A DNA stretch of 10,723 bases, from NCBI GenBank assembly GCA_024280785.1, contig JAJRPK010000010.1:1-10723 (forward strand), written 5' to 3'. A program made the translations under genes and the position numbers. This document shows positions 1-7,006 of the stretch, piece after piece. Source of the DNA: Gammaproteobacteria bacterium (lineage in GTDB: Bacteria; Pseudomonadota; Gammaproteobacteria; Pseudomonadales; UBA7434). Below the pieces are notes generated by a model. That model was not told where the DNA came from. It saw only the letters and a program-made list of their open reading frames with translations, and did no database searches. Numbering within the stretch: position 1 is the first letter of the stretch; each line of letters opens with the position of its first letter.

Positions 1-266
1 CATGTTGGGGTTTTGGGTTTTATCGAGGTGCAAGCCCCATCACTAAAGGCTGGACAAAAAAGTCCAATATAACCGGATAAGATTTTCTACTCGAAGGCAT
101 TATGAGACTAATTGACGCATTTGAAGCCTAAAAATGCCTTATTTAAACTCGATCGAGCATAACAATACACAGGGCCTGCCAATATTTTGACGCATAGCGA
201 AACAACAACCGCGCAAAAGCCACCATTAAAAAATTAGCAACAAGCAGCAAATTTTGAGGAATAAAC
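1..266. promoter_or_regulatory. nrdA upstream region with short repeats
   Basis: This non-coding stretch precedes nrdA and should hold its promoter and controls. I see a 5-bp inverted repeat TGGAC/GTCCA with a six-A loop at 51-66, an 8-bp inverted repeat AAGGCATT (94-101) / AATGCCTT (133-140), a 10-bp palindrome CTCGATCGAG at 148-157, and the 9-mer TTGACGCAT twice (112-120 and 187-195). TTGACG resembles a -35 box, but neither copy has a good -10 box at 16-18 bases. No convincing NrdR box (consensus ACAC-W-ATATAT-W-GTGT) is visible, although NrdR commonly represses nrd operons; the boxes could lie left of the window. No regulator can be assigned. Confidence 0.4.
256..260 (+). promoter_or_regulatory. 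Ribosome binding site of nrdA
   Basis: GAGGA lies six bases before the ATG at 267. It supports this start and therefore the long N-terminal region of NrdA, rather than an internal start nearer the first ATP-cone. Confidence 0.75.
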
Positions 267-3167
267 ATGCAACACACCGAGACCAACGTTCGCGGTAAGC
301 TAACCAGCTCGAATCCAACCAGCCAGTCTTCAGGTTCAACTAACGTGCCATTAAATTCAGACACCATTGATTTGACTGTCACTGCTCCTGGACAGATGCG
401 TGTTATTAAACGCAATGGCACCGTAGTAACTTATGACGTTAGCAAAATTAGTGTTGCTATTACCAAGGCTTTTCTCGCCGTCGAAGGAGGCACTGCAGCA
501 GCCTCTAGTCGGATACATGAAACTGTGGCTCATTTAGCCGAGCAAATCACAGCCATCTTTAAACGCCGCATGCCTTCAGGTGGCACTATCCACATAGAAG
601 ACATCCAGGATCAGGTTGAACTGGCCTTAATGCGCAGCGGCGAGCAAAAAGTCGCCCGCGACTATGTACTCTACCGGGAACAGAGAGCTCAACTCAGGGC
701 AGAAAAAGAACAGTCTTTTTCAACCCAAGCCAACACTATCAATGTCGTATTGGCTGATGGCAGCACCCAACCATTAGGCATGCATCGCCTTGGCACCATC
801 GTTCGTGAGGCCTGCGAAGGACTATCAGACGTTAGCGCTGACACCATACTAGAAGAAGCCCTTAAAAATTTATACGACGGCGTTTCTTATAAAGAGGTCA
901 ATACAGCGCTGGTAATGACCGCCCGTACGATGGTAGAGCAAGACCCAAACTACAGTTATGTCACCGCCCGTTTGCTTCTCGATACGATTCGAAGCGATGC
1001 ATTGCAATTGCTAGGAATTGCAAATTCAGCAACTCATTCACAAATGCAGCAACTCTACCCATCAGCGTTGAACCGCTATATTGAAAAAGGTATTGAGTTT
1101 GAACTTTTATCACCTGAACTAGCAACGTTTGATTTGCCTCGATTGGGTGCTGCCCTTAAAGTTGAGCGCGATCTACAATTTAACTACCTTGGCTTACAAA
1201 CATTATTTGACCGTTACTTTATTCACAAAGATGAAGTCAGGTTTGAATTGCCACAAATCTTTTTTATGCGTGTCGCCATGGGCTTAACGATTCAAGAAGA
1301 CGACAAAAATGCTCGTGCGATTGAATTTTACAACCTGTTATCTTCTTTCGATTACATGAGTTCTACGCCCACATTATTTAATGCTGGCACATTACGGCCA
1401 CAGCTCTCTTCATGTTTTCTTAGTACAGTACCCGATAATCTGGACGGTATTTATAGCGCCATTCATGATAATGCCATGCTGTCAAAATGGGCGGGAGGCT
1501 TAGGCAATGACTGGACACCCGTCCGAGCCTTGGGTTCTTATATCAAAGGAACTAACGGCAAGTCACAAGGCGTAGTTCCTTTCCTAAAGGTTGTTAATGA
1601 CACCGCCGTTGCTGTCAATCAGGGAGGCAAGCGTAAAGGTGCCGTTTGCGCCTACCTCGAGACATGGCATTTGGATATCGAAGAGTTTTTAGAGCTCCGC
1701 CAAAATACCGGTGATGATCGCCGCCGCACTCACGATATGAACACCGCCCACTGGGTCCCCGACCTATTCATGAAACGTGTATTTGAAGACAAAGAGTGGA
1801 CATTATTCACCCCTAACGATACACCTGAATTACACGACTTATACGGCAGCGCATTCGAAGCACGCTATACCGAATACGAACGGATGGCCGATGCGGGACA
1901 ACTGTCAGTATTCAGACGCTTAAAAGCGCAAGATATGTGGCGAAAAATGCTCGGCATGCTATTTGAAACGGGCCACCCCTGGATCACGTTTAAAGACCCC
2001 TGCAACGTGCGTTCTCCCCAACAGCATGTTGGCGTGGTTCACTCGTCAAATTTGTGCACTGAAATTACTCTCAATACCAGCCACGAAGAAATCGCTGTTT
2101 GTAATCTGGGATCGATTAACTTACCACAGCATATTGGCGAGAACGGCCTTGACCTCGATAAGCTACAAAAAACTATTAGTACTGCTATCCGCTTGCTAGA
2201 TAACGTTATCGACATCAACTACTACTCGGTGCCGCAAGCCCGTACCTCTAACCTCCGCCATCGCCCCGTTGGAATGGGCATCATGGGGTTTCAGGACTCT
2301 TTGTATAAACAGCATATTGCTTATGGCTCAAACGAAGCGGTAGAGTTTGCCGACCGGTCGATGGAAGCCATTAGCTACTATGCCATTCAAGCTTCATCTA
2401 AATTAGCCCAGGAACGCGGCAGTTACTCTAGTTTCGAAGGTTCTCTTTGGAGCAAAGGAATACTCCCTATTGACTCTCTCAAGCAGCTAGAGATAGAACG
2501 AGGCTCTGATTTTATCGAGGTTGATTACAGCCAAACTTTTGATTGGGAAACCCTGCGAGCCACGGTAAAAAATAACGGTATACGGAACTCTAACATCATG
2601 GCCATTGCGCCTACTGCAACTATTGCCAACATAACGGGCGTATCGCAGTCAATTGAGCCCACTTATCAGAACCTCTACGTCAAATCCAATCTATCTGGCG
2701 AGTTTACCGTCATTAATCCTTATTTAGTTCGCGACCTAAAAGACCGCAATCTATGGGACAGCGTTATGGTAAACGATCTTAAACACTATGATGGTAGCGT
2801 CCAACAAATCGACAGAGTACCCGACGATTTAAAGATACTTTACGCAACCGCCTTTGAAGTGGAGCCTCGCTGGATAGTCGATGCGGCTAGCCGTCGCCAA
2901 AAATGGATTGACCAAGCGCAATCACTCAATCTGTATATCAATAATGCCAGCGGTAAGAAACTCGACGTCACCTATCGCATGGCGTGGTATCGAGGTCTAA
3001 AAACAACCTACTACCTCCGTTCGCTGGCCGCCACCAGCACAGAAAAATCTACGATTGATACGGGTGCTCTAAATGCCGTTTCGTCCACAATGAACGAAAC
3101 GATACAGGCGGCCCCTGTTCCGCAAGCCTGCTCTCTCGACGACCCGGAATGCGAGGCTTGCCAGTAA
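267..3167 (+). CDS. nrdA: Class Ia ribonucleoside-diphosphate reductase, alpha (catalytic) subunit NrdA
   Basis: This cytoplasmic catalytic subunit reduces ribonucleoside diphosphates to deoxyribonucleotides, working with NrdB from the next gene. At 966 residues it is ~200 longer than E. coli NrdA (761) and close to the Pseudomonas form. Residues 1-44 are a Ser/Thr/Asn-rich tail. ATP-cone 1 spans about 45-140, with VIKRNG at 46-51. A second, degenerate cone spans about 157-250, where VVLADG (160-165) lacks the Lys-Arg pair. The ten-stranded barrel follows. Placed against E. coli, the redox cysteines are C383 and C612, the active-site trio is N595, C597 and E599 (NLCTE), and the radical-path pair is Y915-Y916. 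The C-terminal thiol-exchange tail has C955, C962 and C965. Everything needed for catalysis is present. The ATP-cone is the family's overall activity switch (ATP on, dATP off). The start has a good ribosome binding site. Confidence 0.98.
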   Translation: MQHTETNVRGKLTSSNPTSQSSGSTNVPLNSDTIDLTVTAPGQMRVIKRNGTVVTYDVSKISVAITKAFLAVEGGTAAASSRIHETVAHLAEQITAIFKRRMPSGGTIHIEDIQDQVELALMRSGEQKVARDYVLYREQRAQLRAEKEQSFSTQANTINVVLADGSTQPLGMHRLGTIVREACEGLSDVSADTILEEALKNLYDGVSYKEVNTALVMTARTMVEQDPNYSYVTARLLLDTIRSDALQLLGIANSATHSQMQQLYPSALNRYIEKGIEFELLSPELATFDLPRLGAALKVERDLQFNYLGLQTLFDRYFIHKDEVRFELPQIFFMRVAMGLTIQEDDKNARAIEFYNLLSSFDYMSSTPTLFNAGTLRPQLSSCFLSTVPDNLDGIYSAIHDNAMLSKWAGGLGNDWTPVRALGSYIKGTNGKSQGVVPFLKVVNDTAVAVNQGGKRKGAVCAYLETWHLDIEEFLELRQNTGDDRRRTHDMNTAHWVPDLFMKRVFEDKEWTLFTPNDTPELHDLYGSAFEARYTEYERMADAGQLSVFRRLKAQDMWRKMLGMLFETGHPWITFKDPCNVRSPQQHVGVVHSSNLCTEITLNTSHEEIAVCNLGSINLPQHIGENGLDLDKLQKTISTAIRLLDNVIDINYYSVPQARTSNLRHRPVGMGIMGFQDSLYKQHIAYGSNEAVEFADRSMEAISYYAIQASSKLAQERGSYSSFEGSLWSKGILPIDSLKQLEIERGSDFIEVDYSQTFDWETLRATVKNNGIRNSNIMAIAPTATIANITGVSQSIEPTYQNLYVKSNLSGEFTVINPYLVRDLKDRNLWDSVMVNDLKHYDGSVQQIDRVPDDLKILYATAFEVEPRWIVDAASRRQKWIDQAQSLNLYINNASGKKLDVTYRMAWYRGLKTTYYLRSLAATSTEKSTIDTGALNAVSSTMNETIQAAPVPQACSLDDPECEACQ

Positions 3168-3186
3168 GCTAATCATATTCCCATTG

Positions 3187-3222
3187 CCACTAACACTGCG
3201 GGCTAATACCTAGTGTTAGTGG
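3187..3222 (+). other. Perfect 11-bp hairpin between nrdA and nrdB
   Basis: CCACTAACACT (3187-3197) and AGTGTTAGTGG (3212-3222) pair perfectly around a 14-base loop. It lies 19 bases after the nrdA stop and 65 bases before the nrdB start. A run of five T follows at 3229-3233, but six bases separate it from the stem, so this is not a clean intrinsic terminator. It could be a partial terminator, a processing or stabilising element that sets the nrdA:nrdB ratio, or a protein-binding site. The structure is seen; the role is inferred. Confidence 0.55.
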
Positions 3223-3274
3223 ACAAGGTTTTTAGCTTGGCAGAACGATATTCATTACTGAACGATTAAATTTA

Positions 3275-3280
3275 AAGAGG
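3275..3280 (+). promoter_or_regulatory. Ribosome binding site of nrdB
   Basis: AAGAGG ends seven bases before the ATG at 3288. No comparable site precedes the internal Met codons at residues 74 and 105, so the long N-terminal extension of NrdB appears to be translated. Confidence 0.75.
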
Positions 3281-3287
3281 ATACCCC

Positions 3288-4658
3288 ATGATAAGTTGGG
3301 ATGATTACCGCGAAGACGCTAGCACCACCGAAACGCCGGCACCAGAAATTGTAAAGGCGACTGCTGAAACGATGATTCAAGACTCGCCAACCGAACCCTC
3401 TAGCCCAGAAAAACCTTCTGAGCCCACCCCTTTTGAGCCCATCTCTTCAAATCCGGTCAATGCCAACCCTGCAAGCACTAGCCCTGAGATCAATCCCACA
3501 TCTGGCATGCTAGCCTCTACGGATAGCTCTGCGCCTCAAGATCAAAGCACCCAGCCTCTTGTAGGAAACCACGACGCAGCCGCCGCCGCTGTAGCAAGTA
3601 TGGACACCTCCGTTGGGCTGCAAGAGCTCGAATCAAGCTCGCAACGGATTCAGGTCGATCAAAAACGAATGATCAACTGCCGCGCTGATTTAAATCAGCT
3701 GGTCCCTTTTAAATACGATTGGGCCTGGCAAAAATATCTTGATGGCTGTGCTAATCATTGGATGCCACAAGAAATTAACATGACTGCCGATATCGCTTTA
3801 TGGAAAGATGAAGAAGGGCTAAACGCAGACGAGCGACTGATTGTTATGCGCTCACTCGGATACTTTTCTACCGCAGATTCTCTGGTAGCGAACAATCTCG
3901 TTCTGGCGATTTACCGGCTGATCACCAACCCCGAGTGCCGGCAATACATATTGCGCCAGGCCTTCGAAGAGGCCATTCATACTCACGCCTACCAATACTG
4001 TATCGAATCACTGGGGATGGACGAGGGAGAAGTCTTTAATATGTACCGAGAGGTGCCTTCGGTCGCCAAAAAGGCGTCATGGAGCCTTAGCCACACTCAT
4101 TCATTAAGTGATCCCAACTTTAACACGGGCACCCCTGAGACTGACCAAGAGCTATTGCGCAATTTAGTAAGTTTTTACGCGGTAACCGAGGGTATATTTT
4201 TCTACTGCGGCTTTACCCAAATACTGTCCATGGGCCGCCGCAACAAAATGACCGGGGTCGCCGAGCAATTTCAATACATTCTGCGCGACGAATCCATGCA
4301 TTTAAATTTTGGCATTGATGTCATCAACCAAATCAAATTGGAAAACCCACATTTGTGGACCACTGAATTTCAACAAGAAGTCATTCAAATGATTCTTGAA
4401 GGGACGCAAATAGAAATTGAATATGCCCGTGACACCATGCCCCGGGGCGTATTGGGTATGAATGCTCAGATGATGGAAGAGTACTTACACTTTATTGCCA
4501 ATCGCCGGCTGGCTCAGCTAGGCTTGCCCGAGCAATTTTCTGGCGCACAAAACCCGTTCCCCTGGATGTCAGAAATGATGGACCTGCGCAAAGAAAAGAA
4601 CTTCTTTGAAACGCGGGTACTTGAATATCAAACAGGGGGAGCGTTGAACTGGGAATAA
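3288..4658 (+). CDS. nrdB: Class Ia ribonucleoside-diphosphate reductase, beta (radical) subunit NrdB
   Basis: This subunit holds the diiron centre and the stable tyrosyl radical that starts catalysis in NrdA. Using E. coli spacing, the iron ligands are D197, E228, H231 (FEEAIH), E301 (TEGIFF), E335 and H338 (RDESMH). The radical tyrosine is Y235, four residues after H231, as in E. coli, so this is a Tyr-radical class Ia protein rather than a radical-lacking Ic type. D334 matches the conserved Asp of the radical path, and Y447 is the likely C-terminal radical-transfer tyrosine. The protein is 456 residues against 376 in E. coli and, from memory, ~415 in Pseudomonas. The excess is a low-complexity region at about 11-118 with roughly 15 prolines between residues 12 and 91, inserted after a conserved-looking MISWDDYRED start. 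It is not an ATP-cone. No yfaE-type ferredoxin gene follows, unlike in E. coli. Confidence 0.97.
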   Translation: MISWDDYREDASTTETPAPEIVKATAETMIQDSPTEPSSPEKPSEPTPFEPISSNPVNANPASTSPEINPTSGMLASTDSSAPQDQSTQPLVGNHDAAAAAVASMDTSVGLQELESSSQRIQVDQKRMINCRADLNQLVPFKYDWAWQKYLDGCANHWMPQEINMTADIALWKDEEGLNADERLIVMRSLGYFSTADSLVANNLVLAIYRLITNPECRQYILRQAFEEAIHTHAYQYCIESLGMDEGEVFNMYREVPSVAKKASWSLSHTHSLSDPNFNTGTPETDQELLRNLVSFYAVTEGIFFYCGFTQILSMGRRNKMTGVAEQFQYILRDESMHLNFGIDVINQIKLENPHLWTTEFQQEVIQMILEGTQIEIEYARDTMPRGVLGMNAQMMEEYLHFIANRRLAQLGLPEQFSGAQNPFPWMSEMMDLRKEKNFFETRVLEYQTGGALNWE

Positions 4659-4666
4659 AGTCCTTA

Positions 4667-4682
4667 TCTTTATCGATAAAGA
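4667..4682. repeat. 16-bp perfect palindrome after nrdB
   Basis: TCTTTATCGATAAAGA is its own reverse complement and lies eight bases after the nrdB stop codon. As RNA it folds into a 6-bp stem with a UCGA loop, which is weak for a terminator and lacks a T-run. It could instead be a site for a dimeric DNA-binding protein. It sits between convergent genes, so a promoter-type role is less likely. Confidence 0.5.
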
Positions 4683-4696
4683 AGCATTTAATCAGC

Positions 4697-4734
4697 GTAG
4701 GTCGGTTAGCAAGCTGAATTCAAAACCGACCTAC
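4697..4734. repeat. REP-like inverted repeat between convergent genes
   Basis: GTAGGTCGGTT (4697-4707) and AACCGACCTAC (4724-4734) form a perfect 11-bp stem around a 16-base spacer that begins AGCAAGC and contains the palindrome TGAATTCA (4715-4722). From memory, GTAGGTCGG-x-TTAGCG...AA-x-CCGAC elements are very common scattered palindromes in gammaproteobacterial intergenic DNA, of the REP type linked to RAYT transposases. This looks like a diverged copy. No T-run follows on either strand, so it is not a standard terminator, though a strong hairpin here could protect the 3' ends of both convergent transcripts. Family assignment is by recollection only. Confidence 0.5.
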
Positions 4735-4782
4735 TTACAACCTCTTTCTTTATAGCTTGCCCATATAAATGGCTGAATGAAA

Positions 4783-5277
4783 TTACTGTGCCGGCTTTTT
4801 AACAATAGGGCACAATCTTATAGACCGAGGACCACTTTCATCCGCTTGCAAATCAAATCGTGCTAAATCTTTCTCCGGGATCTCTGCAAACACAAATTCA
4901 TGCTGTCCTTTATAAATAACGATAAAGCTTTTCTTAGTGACAGTATGATCTGAACCTATATGCCAAATAACATTTAGGGCTTCATTTTTCTTAATCCACT
5001 GAGACTCAAAACTCTGACCAAGAATCTTGCCTGTTGGCCCGTTGAGTCCGCGAGTGATGCTCAACCTTAGCCAGTTAAATGCCTGCGCTAAACCTTTAGC
5101 ATTGTACCCTTGCGGATCCTGTAGATATTGGTGAATATCAAAATTACAATTGTAATTAACCTTGCCCGTATTTATTTCTGGCGGGGTTGAGCGACCCGCG
5201 CAGGCGGATAAACAAATCGCCAAGATAACAATGATGATGATTTTAAAATCGGCAAAGGTCAGTTGGAATGAATTCAT
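4783..5277 (-). CDS. Small putative lipoprotein, function unknown
   Basis: A 164-residue protein with a lipoprotein signal peptide: a short n-region ending in Lys12, a very hydrophobic stretch (IIIIVILAIC) and the lipobox LSAC, with the modified cysteine at residue 26. The next residue is Ala, which fits sorting to the outer membrane. I chose the ATG at 5277. The frame stays open to a TTG at 5319, but that codon lies in a hairpin arm and has no ribosome binding site. The chosen ATG has only a weak GTGAG upstream. The mature part is soluble-looking, with no domain I recognise; it has two further cysteines (C44 and C154, counted from this start). The gene is last in the minus-strand block, 96 bases after the hydroxylase gene, so co-transcription with the sulfotransferases is possible but not shown. 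Confidence 0.75.
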   Translation of the reverse strand: MNSFQLTFADFKIIIIVILAICLSACAGRSTPPEINTGKVNYNCNFDIHQYLQDPQGYNAKGLAQAFNWLRLSITRGLNGPTGKILGQSFESQWIKKNEALNVIWHIGSDHTVTKKSFIVIYKGQHEFVFAEIPEKDLARFDLQADESGPRSIRLCPIVKKPAQ

Positions 5278-5317
5278 AAATTTGTGCTCACTGCGGGTAA
5301 TGATGATGGCGCTCCTC

Positions 5318-5351
5318 AAATATTAGTACATAGCATTATCTACTAATATTT
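5318..5351. other. AT-rich perfect 11-bp hairpin before the lipoprotein gene
   Basis: AAATATTAGTA (5318-5328) and TACTAATATTT (5341-5351) pair perfectly around a 12-base loop. On the minus strand the 3' arm is followed directly by GAGGAG, a strong ribosome-binding-like sequence that has no ATG, GTG or TTG at a usable distance (ATC, ATC and ATT codons follow in frame). On the plus strand the T-run continues to 5354, so as a plus-strand transcript it would resemble a weak terminator. Possible roles are an RNA-processing or terminator hairpin between the hydroxylase and lipoprotein genes, or an operator. Confidence 0.45.
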
Positions 5352-5373
5352 TTTCGTATTTCTATCGTATATT

Positions 5374-5985
5374 TCAACAAATTAATTGCTCGCCGCTGGT
5401 ATCAATAATCTTTTCGCCTGGCAATACATAGTCCATAATCAGATGCACGCGGTTTAAGTCACTAGAATTTTCGACACCATGTAATAAGCGATTATTAATT
5501 TCCCATAACTCTCCTGACTTCAATGCTTTTACTGACTCACCTACCGTAAAATGTACCTCATCATTAGTAATCACCGGCATATGAATTCTATGACTGCATA
5601 ATAAAGAGAAACCATTATCAAAGTGCTTCTGAATTGCACCTCCTGAATTTAGCCTAGTTAAAACTAATCGAATAAAATACCCTTTACCGTGTTTTTTTTG
5701 CAACCGTTGGTACTTAAGTTGGCTATCAAAGTAACGCTTTATTCCTACAAGACAAGGCTTGATCAAGCTTTTAAAATCATCGTACTCAGGGTGTACCGTT
5801 GGGTCAGTATGCCGAAAGTCTCTATCGTATAAAAAACGAATGGATTGAGTATGTTTATGCATTGGATACGCTTTGTGCCGGATTGATGTCCCATACCATG
5901 ACTCTTCTGGCATATCTGAGACATACTGAATCAGAGCCGAAATATCACACTCTGCTAACTTTCTAAATTCACCTTCAAAGTTCAT
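5374..5985 (-). CDS. Aspartyl/asparaginyl beta-hydroxylase-family Fe(II)/2-oxoglutarate dioxygenase
   Basis: A 203-residue cytoplasmic-looking protein with no signal peptide. The C-terminal half has the double-stranded beta-helix signature of the Asp/Asn beta-hydroxylase family: HFDNGF with iron ligands H121 and D123, then SHRIHMPV (R133, H135), then LLHGVEN with the third iron ligand H169, and NRVHLI with R179 as the likely 2-oxoglutarate anchor. Animal AspH is remembered as lacking the acidic ligand; here the full His-x-Asp...His triad is present. Members hydroxylate Asp, Asn or related side chains, but many bacterial ones have no known substrate. The ribosome binding site (AAGAGAG) lies in the 21-base gap behind the upstream sulfotransferase gene, which suggests one transcript. 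That pairing hints that the two enzymes act on the same molecule. The domain is fairly sure; the substrate is unknown. Confidence 0.88.
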   Translation of the reverse strand: MNFEGEFRKLAECDISALIQYVSDMPEESWYGTSIRHKAYPMHKHTQSIRFLYDRDFRHTDPTVHPEYDDFKSLIKPCLVGIKRYFDSQLKYQRLQKKHGKGYFIRLVLTRLNSGGAIQKHFDNGFSLLCSHRIHMPVITNDEVHFTVGESVKALKSGELWEINNRLLHGVENSSDLNRVHLIMDYVLPGEKIIDTSGEQLIC

Positions 5986-6006
5986 AGCTACTCTCTTCTC
6001 TTAACG

Positions 6007-6909
6007 CTACCTGCTTAAGCTATTTATTTTTTTAATCGTAGATTGTAAGCCCGCCAATAGTGGGGCAATCTCAGATTCATGGCGTCGCCACTTTCCTTTT
6101 TTTGGCAGCGACACTACCGTATGGGATAAAGGCAACTCTCCCTCCAGCTGCAGCTTCATCACCTCATCAAATTGGACGCTACAAAACCGGCACAGTCGGC
6201 TGATGCTCTTCTCTGTCTCAACCAATAACGCTGAATAAGAAATACTGACCCACCGACTTTTATGTAATCGACCTAAATCCCTCAGTATGACTTCATTGCA
6301 GGCCTGCCACTGAAACGCTGATATTTCTGCTAAACTTTTACCATTGTATTGCCTCCAATTTGGTGGCAATAATAAACACCAATCACCTCTTGACCAACCC
6401 GGAAGACCACTAAAGGTAACAAACCTACCAGTTCTGGCACCAAGTTCCCACGCCTCCATTATGCTGCTGATATTTTCACGAGGATCTCTATGCAAATAGA
6501 TAAACCTTGCCTTAGGAAATACCTTTAAAATAAATTCAATATTAAGTGCATTACGAGGTGTTTTTTCTAGAAATGGTATAGATGCAACCATACGCTCTAT
6601 CGTAAGCGGCTGCCCATCTCGATTTATCAGCATAGAAACAAGTAACCGCTTAAATTTTTCACTGGTTTTTTCATCCGCATGGCGGGCAAAGAGACCGCCA
6701 GAATCAAAGTTTTTATTTTCAGCCTTAAGGTCCGGGAATTGAGAAAAAACAGGATGGATCTCGCCGCCCGCAGTCCATATATCTGAACTTTGCCTCAGCA
6801 ACGAAAATAATAATGTACTCCCTGAGCGCGGCGCGGAAACAATAAATATCGGGTGGCTAAAAAGTCGTTCTAGCTTTGTCTTGCCAATGTAATCCTGTTT
6901 ATTATTCAT
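6007..6909 (-). CDS. Sulfotransferase family protein (PAPS-dependent), stand-alone domain
   Basis: A 300-residue soluble protein, essentially one sulfotransferase domain. The 5'-phosphosulfate-binding loop is APRSGSTL at 26-33, followed by a GGE segment whose E50 is a candidate catalytic or substrate residue. EKTPRN (115-120) has a conserved Lys, K116. The 3'-phosphate-binding motif is FIYLHRDPRENISS, with R141 and S149 eight residues apart as in known sulfotransferases. Such enzymes move a sulfuryl group from PAPS to a hydroxyl or amine. Unlike its two neighbours it has no TPR region and no QVRQG C-terminal motif, so it is a distinct subfamily rather than a third copy. It lies 97 bases downstream of the second TPR-sulfotransferase and 21 bases before the hydroxylase. 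The ATG has only a weak ribosome binding site. The acceptor is unknown. Confidence 0.9.
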   Translation of the reverse strand: MNNKQDYIGKTKLERLFSHPIFIVSAPRSGSTLLFSLLRQSSDIWTAGGEIHPVFSQFPDLKAENKNFDSGGLFARHADEKTSEKFKRLLVSMLINRDGQPLTIERMVASIPFLEKTPRNALNIEFILKVFPKARFIYLHRDPRENISSIMEAWELGARTGRFVTFSGLPGWSRGDWCLLLPPNWRQYNGKSLAEISAFQWQACNEVILRDLGRLHKSRWVSISYSALLVETEKSISRLCRFCSVQFDEVMKLQLEGELPLSHTVVSLPKKGKWRRHESEIAPLLAGLQSTIKKINSLSR

Positions 6910-7006
6910 ATCACTTAATATAATAGTTATCGCTGTTGGTTCTTACTACAAATGTTTATATTTATTTCAATGAGGGCAGCCATTAATTTTAATACCAAAT
7001 TTATTG

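Noticed and set aside
8..21. GGGTTTT repeated twice, telomere-like in appearance.
   Set aside because: Two copies only, in an otherwise bacterial context; chance is sufficient.
1..72. Open plus-strand frame of 23 codons ending in TAA at 70-72, possible tail of an upstream gene; also a minus-strand ATG at 1-3.
   Set aside because: Too short to recognise, two other frames are also open for part of it, and no ribosome binding site precedes the minus-strand ATG.
71..80. Possible DnaA box on the minus strand (TTATCCGGTT), since nrdA can be DnaA-regulated.
   Set aside because: Only six of nine positions match TTATCCACA.
143..421. Minus-strand open frame of 92 codons.
   Set aside because: It overlaps the well-supported nrdA start and leader, and the protein has no recognisable features.
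1963..2199. Plus-strand open frame inside nrdA.
   Set aside because: Shadow in another frame of the NrdA active-site region.
3237..3265. Possible nrdB promoter: TTGGCA at 3237-3242 resembles a -35 box.
   Set aside because: No acceptable -10 box lies 16-18 bases downstream.
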